From Roseburia_C sp900315735 (lineage in GTDB: Bacteria > Bacillota > Clostridia > Lachnospirales > Lachnospiraceae), in NCBI GenBank assembly GCA_052118425.1, contig JBQKHF010000013.1: DNA of 64,000 nt, one strand, 5' to 3'. This document shows, in pieces, positions 7,896 to 16,294 of this stretch. A model generated the notes under the pieces. That model did not search any database, was not told the DNA's origin, and saw only the letters and a list, made by a program, of their open reading frames with translations. Every line of letters begins with the position of its first letter. Positions within the stretch are counted from its first letter, which is position 1. The position numbers and the translations under genes were made by a program.

Positions 7896-10800
7896 TTAAG
7901 CATCCTTTTTTGTGGTTTTTTCTACCAGAATCGTCTGCACATCCAGCACAAACTGACGGATATAGTCGATGCTGCTGCCCGCTGCCGTCCGGCTGTTGGT
8001 TCCACGGTTCAGCACAAAGTAAGGGCCTTTCTGATCCGGTATAAATTTCAACGCATTATCATATTTTGCCAGAAGTTCCGGTATCTTTGCCGGATTGACC
8101 GCAGCCTTTTCATACATGACAAAACGCACGGTATTGCCACGCTCTACCACTTCTTTCATATATGCCTGATGTGCCAGCACTTTTATCAATGCAATGGAAA
8201 GAAGATTGGTTACGGATTTCGGCGGGTCACCAAAACGGTCTGTCAGCTCATCAAGCATTTCATCGCTTTCCAAATCATTTTCAATGGCTGCAATTCGTTT
8301 ATAGATATCCAGCTTCTGCGTCTCATTTGGAATATATGACGGTGGGATAAATGCATCCATTTCCACATCCACTGTAGTATCGAAGCTTTCTTCCACTTCG
8401 ATTCCCTTCTCCTGCTTGACCGCTTCATTAAGCATCTTGCAGTAAAGGTCATAACCAACCGCTTCCATATGTCCGCTCTGCTGGGCTCCTAACAGATTTC
8501 CGGCTCCACGGATTTCCAAATCCCGCATAGCAATCTTAAAGCCACTTCCAAGGTCTGTATACTCTTTGATTGCCGCCAGACGCTTCTCTGCAATTTCTTT
8601 TAACATCTTATCCCGGCGGTACATTAAGAACGCATATGCCGTCCGGTTGGAACGTCCCACTCTTCCACGAAGCTGATAGAGCTGGGACAGTCCCATATTA
8701 TCTGCATCATGAATAATCATGGTATTTACATTGGAAATGTCAAGTCCTGTTTCGATAATCGTTGTGGATACCAGCACATCAATCTCTCCGTTGATAAACT
8801 GATACATGATGTCCTCAAGCTCCCGTTCCTTCATCTGCCCATGGGCAAATGCTACATTGGCATCCGGCACCAGTTCTGAAATTTTTGCTGCCATCTCCGC
8901 AATCTGGTTTACCCGGTTAAATACATAATAAACCTGTCCGTCTCTTGCTAATTCCCGGCAGATTGCCTCCCGCACCATTTCTTCATTATATTCCATGACA
9001 TAAGTCTGGATTGCCACACGGTCTATCGGTGGCTCCTCTAAGACACTCATATCACGGATTCCAATAAGGCTCATATGCAGTGTTCTTGGAATCGGTGTTG
9101 CCGTTAAGGTCAGCACATCCACATCCTTTTTCATCTGCTTGATTTTCTCTTTATGCGCCACACCGAAACGCTGCTCTTCATCGATAATGAGAAGTCCCAA
9201 ATCCTTAAATTTCACATCCTCGGAAAGCACTCTGTGGGTTCCGATAATAATATCCACCATGCCTTTTTTCAAATCTTCGATGGTTTTCTTCTGTTCCTTT
9301 GCACTGCGGAAACGGCAAAGTAAATCCACTCTTACCGGAAAATCTTTCATCCGCTGGGCAAAGGTATTATAGTGCTGCTGTGCTAAGATGGTAGTCGGTA
9401 CTAAATAGACCACCTGCTTTCCTTCCTGCACTGCTTTGAAAGCGGCACGGATTGCCACCTCCGTCTTGCCATATCCTACATCTCCGCAAATCAGACGATC
9501 CATGATCTTGGTGCTTTCCATATCCTTCTTGGTTGCTTCAATGGCAAGCTCCTGATCTTCCGTTTCTTCAAACGGAAACATCTCTTCAAATTCCTTCTGC
9601 CATACGGTATCCGGACCATAGACATAGCCCTCTTTGTTCTGTCGGATGGCATAGAGTTCCACCAGCTCATGGGCGATTTCTTTTACCGCACCACGCACTT
9701 TTGTTTTCGTCTTATCCCAGTCCGGGCTTCCCAGCCGGTTTAATTTCGGTTTCTTGGCATCGGAACCGGCATATTTCTGAATCAGTTCCAACTGGGTTGC
9801 AAGAATATAAAGATTGCCTCCCTTGGCATATTCAATTTTGATATAATCCTTGACTTTTTTATCGACTTCGATTTTCTCGATTCCCCGGTAAATGCCAAGG
9901 CCGTGATTTTCATGTACCACATAATCACCTACATGAAGGTCACGGAAGCTCTGTATCTTCTCTCCCTCATAGAGGCGGTGTTTCTTCCGTTTCTTCTTTT
10001 CCTGTCCGAAAATATCACTTTCTGTGATAACCGCAAATTTAATCAGCGGGTATTCGTATCCATGTTTTACTTTTCCATAGGCAGTTAAGATTTCTCCCGG
10101 CTGCAATTCCCGTTCAAAATCTTTGGCATAATAGCAGCTTACCTCTTCTTCCTGTAAATCCTTTGCCAGATGCTCTGCCCTTGTCTTAGACGCGGATAAT
10201 ACAACGACCCGGTATCCATTCTTCTTATAATTTTTTAAATCCTTCACCAGCGTTGCAAAGCTGTTATTATAGGAATTCACACCCTGCACCTGAATATGGT
10301 AACGGTTCGTGATGTCTAACTCCCGTACCTTCATATCCAGTGCCGCCAGCACAAGTCCGTGGAAACTCTGCATCTTTGCAGTAATTTCTTTTCCGGTAAA
10401 GAGTGTATCTGCCTGTCCCGGCAGGATATATCCCTTCTCCAAACGCTGCTTCATGCTCTCTTCAAATTCCTGCTCTGTCACTCTGCCCTTTTCCATCAGC
10501 CGGGCAGGTTCATCTAAGACCAAAAGGGTCTCGTCTTTATCAAAATAGTCTAAAAGGCTGACCGCCTCCGGGAAGAAATACGCAAGGCTGCTGTCTAAAT
10601 TGGCTGCACCGCCTAATTCTTCTATCTCTTCTTCCAAGGCTGCCGCCGTCTGTTTGATGCGATGGCCTTCTTCATTTTTCATCTGGTCGCGGAACTTCTT
10701 TTCTGCTTTTACCGCTTCCTGACAGATTTTTTTTAATCCTGCCTGCTTCCGTTCTTCCGTCAGCACCAGTTCTGTTGCAGGATACAGCGTAATCTCTTCT

Positions 10801-11444
10801 AAATTCTCTATGGAGCGCTGGCTCTCTGCCTCAAAACTTCGCAGGGAATCAATGGTATCTCCCCACATTTCAATACGCAGCGGATTTTCTTCCGTCAGAG
10901 GATAAATGTCAAGGATTCCGCCTCTCACCGCAAATTCTCCCGGCATTTCCACCTGATAATTGCGCACATATCCCATCTGTAAAAGCCGCTTTGTCTCTGC
11001 CTCAAGGTCTAATTCATCCTCTACCTTATAAGTCCGTACTGCCTCTTCAAAGGCAGCAAGTCCTGCCATCCGGTTCATCAGTCCGTCAAAGGTCAGTACC
11101 ACCGTAACCGGTTTCTTTTCGGATAAACGTTTCAACAGGGCAATACGCTCTCCGGTAAGCTGATTACTTCTGATATCCGACTGATAAAACAAGATATCCT
11201 TTGCCGGAAAATAGAGTGTTTCCCTGTCAAAAAAGCGGTAATCTTCTAAAATTTCCCTTGCTTTTTGTTCGTTAAAAGTAACGATGATTTTATTTCTAAA
11301 ACCATCGTTCGCCGCAAATACCATATGTGCCTTCTGCGCATCCATGCATCCGGATATCTGAACGATACCCGGATTGCTCTTTAGCTGCTTTAAGGCATTT
11401 TGCAATTCTTCCAGTTCTGAAAGGGGCTGCAAAAATACATTCAT
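7896..11444 (-). CDS. mfd: Transcription-repair coupling factor
   Basis: ATP-driven translocase that removes stalled RNA polymerase and recruits UvrA to DNA lesions. The 1,182 residues match full-length Mfd. Domains in order: UvrB-like module (1-330), RNA-polymerase interaction (CarD-like) domain with YVVHENHGLGIYRG near 505, RecG-like helicase with Walker A GDVGYGKTE near 657 and Walker B IIDEEQRFG near 754, then the TRCF C-terminal domain (about 1,010-1,110). It sits between pth and the foldase gene, matching the conserved Firmicute order glmU-pth-mfd. The pth stop is 12 bases from its start. Confidence 0.98.
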   Translation of the reverse strand: MNVFLQPLSELEELQNALKQLKSNPGIVQISGCMDAQKAHMVFAANDGFRNKIIVTFNEQKAREILEDYRFFDRETLYFPAKDILFYQSDIRSNQLTGERIALLKRLSEKKPVTVVLTFDGLMNRMAGLAAFEEAVRTYKVEDELDLEAETKRLLQMGYVRNYQVEMPGEFAVRGGILDIYPLTEENPLRIEMWGDTIDSLRSFEAESQRSIENLEEITLYPATELVLTEERKQAGLKKICQEAVKAEKKFRDQMKNEEGHRIKQTAAALEEEIEELGGAANLDSSLAYFFPEAVSLLDYFDKDETLLVLDEPARLMEKGRVTEQEFEESMKQRLEKGYILPGQADTLFTGKEITAKMQSFHGLVLAALDMKVRELDITNRYHIQVQGVNSYNNSFATLVKDLKNYKKNGYRVVVLSASKTRAEHLAKDLQEEEVSCYYAKDFERELQPGEILTAYGKVKHGYEYPLIKFAVITESDIFGQEKKKRKKHRLYEGEKIQSFRDLHVGDYVVHENHGLGIYRGIEKIEVDKKVKDYIKIEYAKGGNLYILATQLELIQKYAGSDAKKPKLNRLGSPDWDKTKTKVRGAVKEIAHELVELYAIRQNKEGYVYGPDTVWQKEFEEMFPFEETEDQELAIEATKKDMESTKIMDRLICGDVGYGKTEVAIRAAFKAVQEGKQVVYLVPTTILAQQHYNTFAQRMKDFPVRVDLLCRFRSAKEQKKTIEDLKKGMVDIIIGTHRVLSEDVKFKDLGLLIIDEEQRFGVAHKEKIKQMKKDVDVLTLTATPIPRTLHMSLIGIRDMSVLEEPPIDRVAIQTYVMEYNEEMVREAICRELARDGQVYYVFNRVNQIAEMAAKISELVPDANVAFAHGQMKERELEDIMYQFINGEIDVLVSTTIIETGLDISNVNTMIIHDADNMGLSQLYQLRGRVGRSNRTAYAFLMYRRDKMLKEIAEKRLAAIKEYTDLGSGFKIAMRDLEIRGAGNLLGAQQSGHMEAVGYDLYCKMLNEAVKQEKGIEVEESFDTTVDVEMDAFIPPSYIPNETQKLDIYKRIAAIENDLESDEMLDELTDRFGDPPKSVTNLLSIALIKVLAHQAYMKEVVERGNTVRFVMYEKAAVNPAKIPELLAKYDNALKFIPDQKGPYFVLNRGTNSRTAAGSSIDYIRQFVLDVQTILVEKTTKKDA

Positions 11445-11456
11445 AATGTTCTTCCT

Positions 11457-12017
11457 TTAATTATAATCATTCATTGCCTGATCGATTTTTCCATCGACAA
11501 TCAGTTCTACTGCAGATACCGCATCTAAAAATGCTTCCTCTGCCAGTTTCCGGTCTGCCTTATCCATATGTCCAAGGACATGGTCTGCAAGATCCCAGCC
11601 CTGAGGCTTCTCGCCGACACCTACTTTAATTCTTGCAAACTGCTCGGTTCCAACCTGTGCAATAATATTTTTAATTCCATTGTGTCCGCCGGCACTTCCT
11701 TTTTTACGAATCCGTATTCTTCCCGGTGCCAGGCTGATATCATCAAAAATTACCAGCAGCTCACTGGTCGGATCCACCTTATAGAAATTTACTGCTTCGG
11801 CGATACTTTCTCCGCTTAAGTTCATAAAGGTCTGAGGCTTCACCAGAACGACTTTTTGGCTTCCAATCATTCCTTTTCCACAGATTGCTTTATGTTTTTT
11901 TTCATCCATTCGTATATTATATTTTTCTGCCAGTACATCCATGACATCAAAGCCAACATTGTGTCTGGTATGCTCATATTTCTTTCCAGGATTTCCAAGT
12001 CCCGCTATAATGTACAT
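11457..12017 (-). CDS. pth: Peptidyl-tRNA hydrolase
   Basis: Recycles peptidyl-tRNA released from stalled ribosomes. The 186 residues fit. Visible are GLGNPGKKYEHTRHNVGFD, with the catalytic His near residue 20, VKPQTFMNLSGES with the substrate-binding Asn, and the Asp-containing FDDISLAPGRIRIRKKGSAG segment. Its first 13 bases overlap the end of the glmU-like gene, so translation is probably coupled. Confidence 0.97.
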   Translation of the reverse strand: MYIIAGLGNPGKKYEHTRHNVGFDVMDVLAEKYNIRMDEKKHKAICGKGMIGSQKVVLVKPQTFMNLSGESIAEAVNFYKVDPTSELLVIFDDISLAPGRIRIRKKGSAGGHNGIKNIIAQVGTEQFARIKVGVGEKPQGWDLADHVLGHMDKADRKLAEEAFLDAVSAVELIVDGKIDQAMNDYN

Positions 12018-12757
12018 TCTTTCTTCCTTCTTCTGATGATTTCTGTTGCTGATTCTAACTGCTTCTGGTCATTTACGCCATTGATGTCTTCCGGGCTTTC
12101 CAGTGCAAATGCATCTACACGGAGTCCCTTATCCTTTAATATCGTAAGCGTATCCGGCAGATAATATTCACCCTGTGCATTATTTGGCTGAATCTTATCT
12201 AATGCCTGTGATAATTCCCAGGTATTAAATACATACATTCCAGAATTAATCTCATGGGATTTTAACTCTTCTTCATTTGCATCCTTATGCTCTACACTTT
12301 TTATAAATTCTCCGGATGCACTGCGGATAATTCTTCCGTATCCGGTCGGGTCATCTATTGTTGCTGACAATACGGTTACTGCATTTTTATGCTGGATATG
12401 ATGCTCCAAAAGCCGTTTTAAGGTTGCAGATGTAATCAGTGGTGCATCTCCAAAAAGAATCAGTGTATGTCCTTCTTTTCCTAAGAAATCCTTTGCACAT
12501 TTTACCGCATGACCGGTTCCAAGCTGCTGCTCCTGCAACACAAATGTTACATCGTCTTTATGTGAAATGGTATTTTCTACCTCTTCATGTTTATATCCTA
12601 CCACCAGACAAATATCCTCTGCTCCGGCTCCTTCTGCTGCTTCGATTACATAATCTACCAGACACTTTCCATCTATTGTATGCACTACTTTCGGAAGGTC
12701 TGACTGCATTCTGGTTCCCTTACCAGCCGCCAATATTACCGCTTTTAATGCTTCCAT
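12005..12757 (-). CDS. glmU: UDP-GlcNAc pyrophosphorylase domain protein (GlmU N-terminal half only)
   Basis: Uridylyltransferase forming UDP-GlcNAc from GlcNAc-1-phosphate and UTP. Motifs are LAAGKGTRMQSDLPKVVH (nucleotide binding, residues 10-27), QLGTGHAVKCA near 82 and the GDAPLI metal-binding Asp near 103. The protein stops at residue 250, just after the GVNDQKQLESATEIIRRRKK linker, where bifunctional GlmU (about 450 residues) goes on into a left-handed beta-helix acetyltransferase. There is no frameshift and no hexapeptide repeats follow, so the shortening is clean. GlcN-1-P acetylation must come from another protein. Synteny with pth-mfd supports descent from glmU. Confidence 0.9.
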   Translation of the reverse strand: MEALKAVILAAGKGTRMQSDLPKVVHTIDGKCLVDYVIEAAEGAGAEDICLVVGYKHEEVENTISHKDDVTFVLQEQQLGTGHAVKCAKDFLGKEGHTLILFGDAPLITSATLKRLLEHHIQHKNAVTVLSATIDDPTGYGRIIRSASGEFIKSVEHKDANEEELKSHEINSGMYVFNTWELSQALDKIQPNNAQGEYYLPDTLTILKDKGLRVDAFALESPEDINGVNDQKQLESATEIIRRRKKECTL

Positions 12758-12895
12758 ATTTTTATCCTCTTTATTCCTTCCCGGCTTTTCTGCCGAAAAT
12801 ACTGTTATATTTTAGTATACTTCTTTCTCAGAAATTTGTCATCCGATTTTTCAAATATCTGCTTACTCTATTTCTCTCTTGATGAATAAGATATC

Positions 12896-13109
12896 TCTGC
12901 CGTGAGACAAATGGAAAAGCGAAAAAGACTGTAAGGAGCACTAAGAATTTTGATAAATTTTTTATCAGTTCTGACAACCGGCGCAAATCAGCATCCATGT
13001 TGCTTGCGCCTCGCCGGCACTTCCCTGTGCCGGCGTTGTCTGTTTTTGCACAAAATTCCAAGTGCTCCTAACAGTCTTTTTCATGCTTTCTCGTTTGCCC
13101 TACGGCAGA
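12896..13109 (-). ncRNA. Long self-complementary multi-branched element (candidate RNA or dispersed repeat)
   Basis: The arms 12,896-12,952 and 13,050-13,109 are nearly exact reverse complements: TCTGCCGT pairs with ACGGCAGA at the base, then GAAAAAGACTGT and AGGAGCACT blocks, with only small symmetric mismatches. The tip holds GACAAC/GTTGTC (12,973-13,040) enclosing two further hairpins: GGCGCAA...TTGCGCC, and GCCGGCAC/GTGCCGGC with a 6-base loop. A promoter-like TTGGAC (13,132-13,137), 16 bases, TATAAA (13,110-13,115) on the minus strand abuts the outer stem, so minus-strand transcription is favoured. It matches no RNA class I can name. A transposon-like repeat is the main alternative. Confidence 0.5.
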
Positions 13110-13161
13110 TTTATACTACGATTTATCAATTGTCCAAAGATACCAAAGATAGAGAAGTGTG

Positions 13162-13199
13162 AAAAACATATTTGGCGGACCATTGCATTGTCCGCCAAA
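13162..13199 (-). terminator. Strong hairpin with T-run, minus strand
   Basis: Perfect 10-bp stem TTTGGCGGAC/GTCCGCCAAA (13,171-13,199), followed on the minus strand by TATGTTTTTC. It is the second terminator-like hairpin after spoVG and insulates the structured element from upstream transcription. Confidence 0.6.
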
Positions 13200-13240
13200 G
13201 TCTGAGAGAAAAGAAGTTTGCTCAAGCAAGCTCTGGCAAT

Positions 13241-13275
13241 AGAAAAACAGGCTGCCACATTTCTGTGACAGCCTG
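13241..13275 (-). terminator. spoVG terminator
   Basis: Stem CAGGCTG..CACA/TGTG..CAGCCTG (13,248-13,275) with one mismatch, followed on the minus strand by TTTTTC. It lies 28 bases after the spoVG stop. Confidence 0.85.
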
Positions 13276-13303
13276 CAAATTCTTTTCTTATTCTATGTAC
13301 GGG

Positions 13304-13573
13304 CTACGCTTCTTCCGTTGCGACTTCGCTTTCGTACTTTTCTAAGATAATCTGCTGTATCTTATTTCTGGTATCTGAGTTGATTGGATGTGCAATGTCT
13401 CTGTATTCCCCATCTGCTGCCTTACGGCTTGGCATTGCAATGAAGAGTCCCTTCTCTCCGTCAATCACCTTGATATCATGTACAACAAATTCTTCATCTA
13501 TGGTAATGGATACCACAGCTTTCATTTTACCTTCTTTTTCAACTTTACGTATTCTTACATCTGTAATCTGCAT
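13304..13573 (-). CDS. spoVG: Septation/global regulator SpoVG
   Basis: Small DNA/RNA-binding protein first known from septation control in sporulation. The 89 residues begin MQITDVRIRKVEKEGKMKA and include FVVHDIKVIDGEKGLFIAMP and HPINSDTRNKIQ, all typical of the family. A strong AAGGGGG ribosome binding site precedes the ATG. In Bacillus spoVG lies next to glmU; here the two are separated by about 550 bases holding two terminators and the structured element. Confidence 0.97.
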   Translation of the reverse strand: MQITDVRIRKVEKEGKMKAVVSITIDEEFVVHDIKVIDGEKGLFIAMPSRKAADGEYRDIAHPINSDTRNKIQQIILEKYESEVATEEA

Positions 13574-13612
13574 TATGTTACCCCCTTCACGCCTTTGTCT
13601 TAAGCCTTCAGC

Positions 13613-14731
13613 CTACAGTGCATATCTGTCATTGCGTTCAAGTACAACCTTTACTCCGTCGTCACCGCAATAATACGTGTTGGCTTTCAGCGTTCCACGG
13701 CTTTCCACGATACAGTTTTCAATGTGTGTATTATCTCCAATGTATACGTCATTGAGGATAATGGAATTCTTGATTACACAATTCTTTCCTACAAATACAT
13801 TCTTAAACAATACAGAATTCTCTATCTTGCTGTTGATGATACATCCACTGGAAATCAGGCTGTTCTTCACATCAGAACCTGCATTGTATTTTGCTGGTGG
13901 ATAATCATCTACTTTGGAATAGATATACGGTGTCTCACGGAAGAAGTAATTTCTTACATCCGGTTTCAGGAAATCCATATTGGTATTGTAGTAAGAATCT
14001 ACTGTTGCAATATTGCTCCAGTAATCTTCCATCTTATATCCGTAAATCCGTTTCATATTCTTATAACGAATCAGAATATCTGTAACGAAATCCCATCTGT
14101 CTTCCTGACCGCTCCGCTCTAACATTTCAATCAACTGTCTTCTGCGGATGATATAAATACCGGTAGAAATTGTATTAGAGCTGGAAACCATAGGCTTCTC
14201 TTCAAACTCTGTAATTCTGGATTCCTCATTCATGCGGATTACACCAAAACGACTGATGTCTGCACCTTCCGGCATATCCTTGCATACAACAGTAATATCC
14301 GCTTTCTTCTCAATATGGTAATCCAATACCTTATTGTAATCCAGCTTGTATACACAATCACCACCTGTAATAATTACATATGGCTCATGACGTTTCTTTA
14401 AGAAATCAATGTTCTGATACATTGCATCTGCAGTTCCTCTGTACCACCAGCTGTTGTCAGCTGTTACGGTAGGAGTAAAGGTATAAAGACCTCCCTGCTT
14501 TCTTCCGAAATCCCACCATTTGGATGAACTTAAATGTTCATTCAGGGAACGCGCATTGTACTGTGTCAGTACTGCAACGGTCTGAACATGTGAGTTACTC
14601 ATATTACTCAATGCGAAGTCAATGCATCGGTAGCTTCCACCGATTGGCATTGCTGCAATTGCACGCTTGCTGGAAAGTTCCTGCATACGATGATTGTTTC
14701 CACCTGCTAAAATTAATCCTAATGCCTTCAT
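13613..14731 (-). CDS. glgD: ADP-glucose pyrophosphorylase regulatory subunit GlgD
   Basis: Partner of GlgC in Firmicute glycogen synthesis. It has a nucleotidyltransferase fold followed by a left-handed beta-helix. The N-terminal loop reads LILAGGNNHRMQELSSKRA in place of the GGxGxRL loop of GlgC, and the aspartate motif reads GGDCVYKLDY. These changes fit a regulatory rather than catalytic subunit. Isoleucine- and asparagine-rich turns toward the C-terminus (KIENSVLFKNVFVGKNC) form the helix. It overlaps glgC by four bases, indicating coupled translation and a fixed ratio of the two proteins. Confidence 0.93.
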   Translation of the reverse strand: MKALGLILAGGNNHRMQELSSKRAIAAMPIGGSYRCIDFALSNMSNSHVQTVAVLTQYNARSLNEHLSSSKWWDFGRKQGGLYTFTPTVTADNSWWYRGTADAMYQNIDFLKKRHEPYVIITGGDCVYKLDYNKVLDYHIEKKADITVVCKDMPEGADISRFGVIRMNEESRITEFEEKPMVSSSNTISTGIYIIRRRQLIEMLERSGQEDRWDFVTDILIRYKNMKRIYGYKMEDYWSNIATVDSYYNTNMDFLKPDVRNYFFRETPYIYSKVDDYPPAKYNAGSDVKNSLISSGCIINSKIENSVLFKNVFVGKNCVIKNSIILNDVYIGDNTHIENCIVESRGTLKANTYYCGDDGVKVVLERNDRYAL

Positions 14732-16011
14732 ATTCTGTCACCTTCCTTAATAATAGCTCCACCGCCTGCTAACATTCCATCTGGGTAATCGGACGGTTCC
14801 GTCACTCCGGAAATCGCTGTATTTTTTCCAATTGAAACTCCGTCTGGTATTACGGAATCTTCTCCGATTGTAACCAGATCGGATGCATATACTTTCTCAT
14901 TCAATGTGCTTGGTGCATACTCGCCTACGCCAAGGTGGCAGTTTGCTCCGATAACCGTTTTATCTGCAATAATGGATTTCTCCACAACGGTATTCTCACC
15001 AATGACACATTCCTTCATGATAATGGAATTATGTACCACTGCGCCCTTCTCAATCCGGACGCCTGCACCAATTACAGAATTCTGTACTTCTCCGTAAATC
15101 TCTGCTCCTTCGCCGATAATGCTGGTGTCAACCTTAGACTCTGCAGCAAGATACTGTGGTGCAACATTATCACTCTTTGTATAAATCTTCCAGTATTCTT
15201 CATAAAGATTGAATTCCGGAATCAGGTCAATCAGTTCCATATTTGCTTCCCAATAGGAAGAAAGTGTTCCAACATCTTTCCAGTATCCATTGAATTCATA
15301 AGCAAATAACCGTTTTCCATTTTCATGGCAATAAGGAATGATATGCTTTCCGAAGTCACAGTTGCTCTGATCCTTCATTGCTATTAAGCTGTCGCGCAAT
15401 ACCTTCCAGTTGAATATGTATATTCCCATGGATGCGAGGTTACTTCTCGGATGCTCCGGTTTCTCCTCGAATTCTTTAATTTTCTTATTCTCATCTGTAA
15501 TAACCACACCAAAACGGCTTGCTTCTTCAATTGGAACGGGCATAGCTGCAATTGTTACATCTGCATTGTTTTCCTTGTGGAAATCCAGCATAACCTCATA
15601 ATCCATCTTATAGATATGGTCACCAGACAGAATCAGTACATAATCCGGATCATATGTTTCCATATACTTTAAGTTCTGATAAATTGCATTTGCAGTACCG
15701 GTATACCATTCACTGTTATCACTTTTTTCATATGGTGGCAGAACCGTTACTCCTCCATTATTACGGTCTAAGTCCCACGGAATTCCGATTCCAATATGCC
15801 GGTTTAATCGCAATGGCTGATACTGTGTCAGTACACCGACGGTATCAATACCTGAATTGATGCAGTTGCTCAATGGAAAATCGATAATACGATATTTTCC
15901 TCCAAATGCGACTGCAGGCTTTGCTACACCGGAAGTTAATACTCCAAGACGGCTTCCTTGTCCGCCCGCCAAAAGCATGGCTATCATTTCTTTCTTAATC
16001 ACGTCATTCAC
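14728..16011 (-). CDS. glgC: Glucose-1-phosphate adenylyltransferase catalytic subunit
   Basis: Makes ADP-glucose for glycogen synthesis from ATP and glucose-1-phosphate. Motifs are LLAGGQGSRLGVLT (nucleotide loop, about 14-27), KPAVAFGGKYRIIDF, WYTGTANAIYQN and the metal-binding LSGDHIYKMDY (about 127-137). The C-terminal beta-helix carries the allosteric surface. At 427 residues it is full length. It is the first gene of the glgC-glgD operon. The 283 bases before it are shared with the divergent murC promoter region. Ordinary glycogen branching and synthase genes are not nearby. Confidence 0.96.
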   Translation of the reverse strand: MNDVIKKEMIAMLLAGGQGSRLGVLTSGVAKPAVAFGGKYRIIDFPLSNCINSGIDTVGVLTQYQPLRLNRHIGIGIPWDLDRNNGGVTVLPPYEKSDNSEWYTGTANAIYQNLKYMETYDPDYVLILSGDHIYKMDYEVMLDFHKENNADVTIAAMPVPIEEASRFGVVITDENKKIKEFEEKPEHPRSNLASMGIYIFNWKVLRDSLIAMKDQSNCDFGKHIIPYCHENGKRLFAYEFNGYWKDVGTLSSYWEANMELIDLIPEFNLYEEYWKIYTKSDNVAPQYLAAESKVDTSIIGEGAEIYGEVQNSVIGAGVRIEKGAVVHNSIIMKECVIGENTVVEKSIIADKTVIGANCHLGVGEYAPSTLNEKVYASDLVTIGEDSVIPDGVSIGKNTAISGVTEPSDYPDGMLAGGGAIIKEGDRI

Positions 16012-16209
16012 CTCTCGTCATAAAATCAGGTCATTTTGGTATAACAAAAGTATAACACACTGCCCATATGTTGTACAGCATTTTGTATAATTATTTTATC
16101 GATTTTCGTAAATTTTAGTCATTTTAGACAATTTTTTGACATTTATTGGTATTTCAATGAAATCACCTCCATTATTTTGTATTCTTTTTCCTTTGCGGAC
16201 AAAATAGAT

Positions 16210-16237
16210 TTGCAAATTCCCTGCATATGGTTATAAT
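16210..16237 (+). promoter_or_regulatory. Sigma-A type promoter of murC
   Basis: TTGCAA (16,210-16,215) and TATAAT (16,232-16,237) with a 16-base spacer, about 55 bases before the murC ATG. The rest of the 16,012-16,294 gap is AT-rich and should also hold the glgC promoter, which I could not fix. Confidence 0.6.
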
Positions 16238-16294
16238 ATTAGGAAGAAATCTTTTCTCAAGAAATGAAATTATAAGTCAGGCAGGTAAAGAATT

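Noticed and set aside
12828..13061. Minus-strand 77-residue ORF inside the structured element
   Set aside because: It starts at a TTG only three bases from AGGAG, lies wholly inside the long inverted repeat and has no domain; it is probably an artefact of the repeat.
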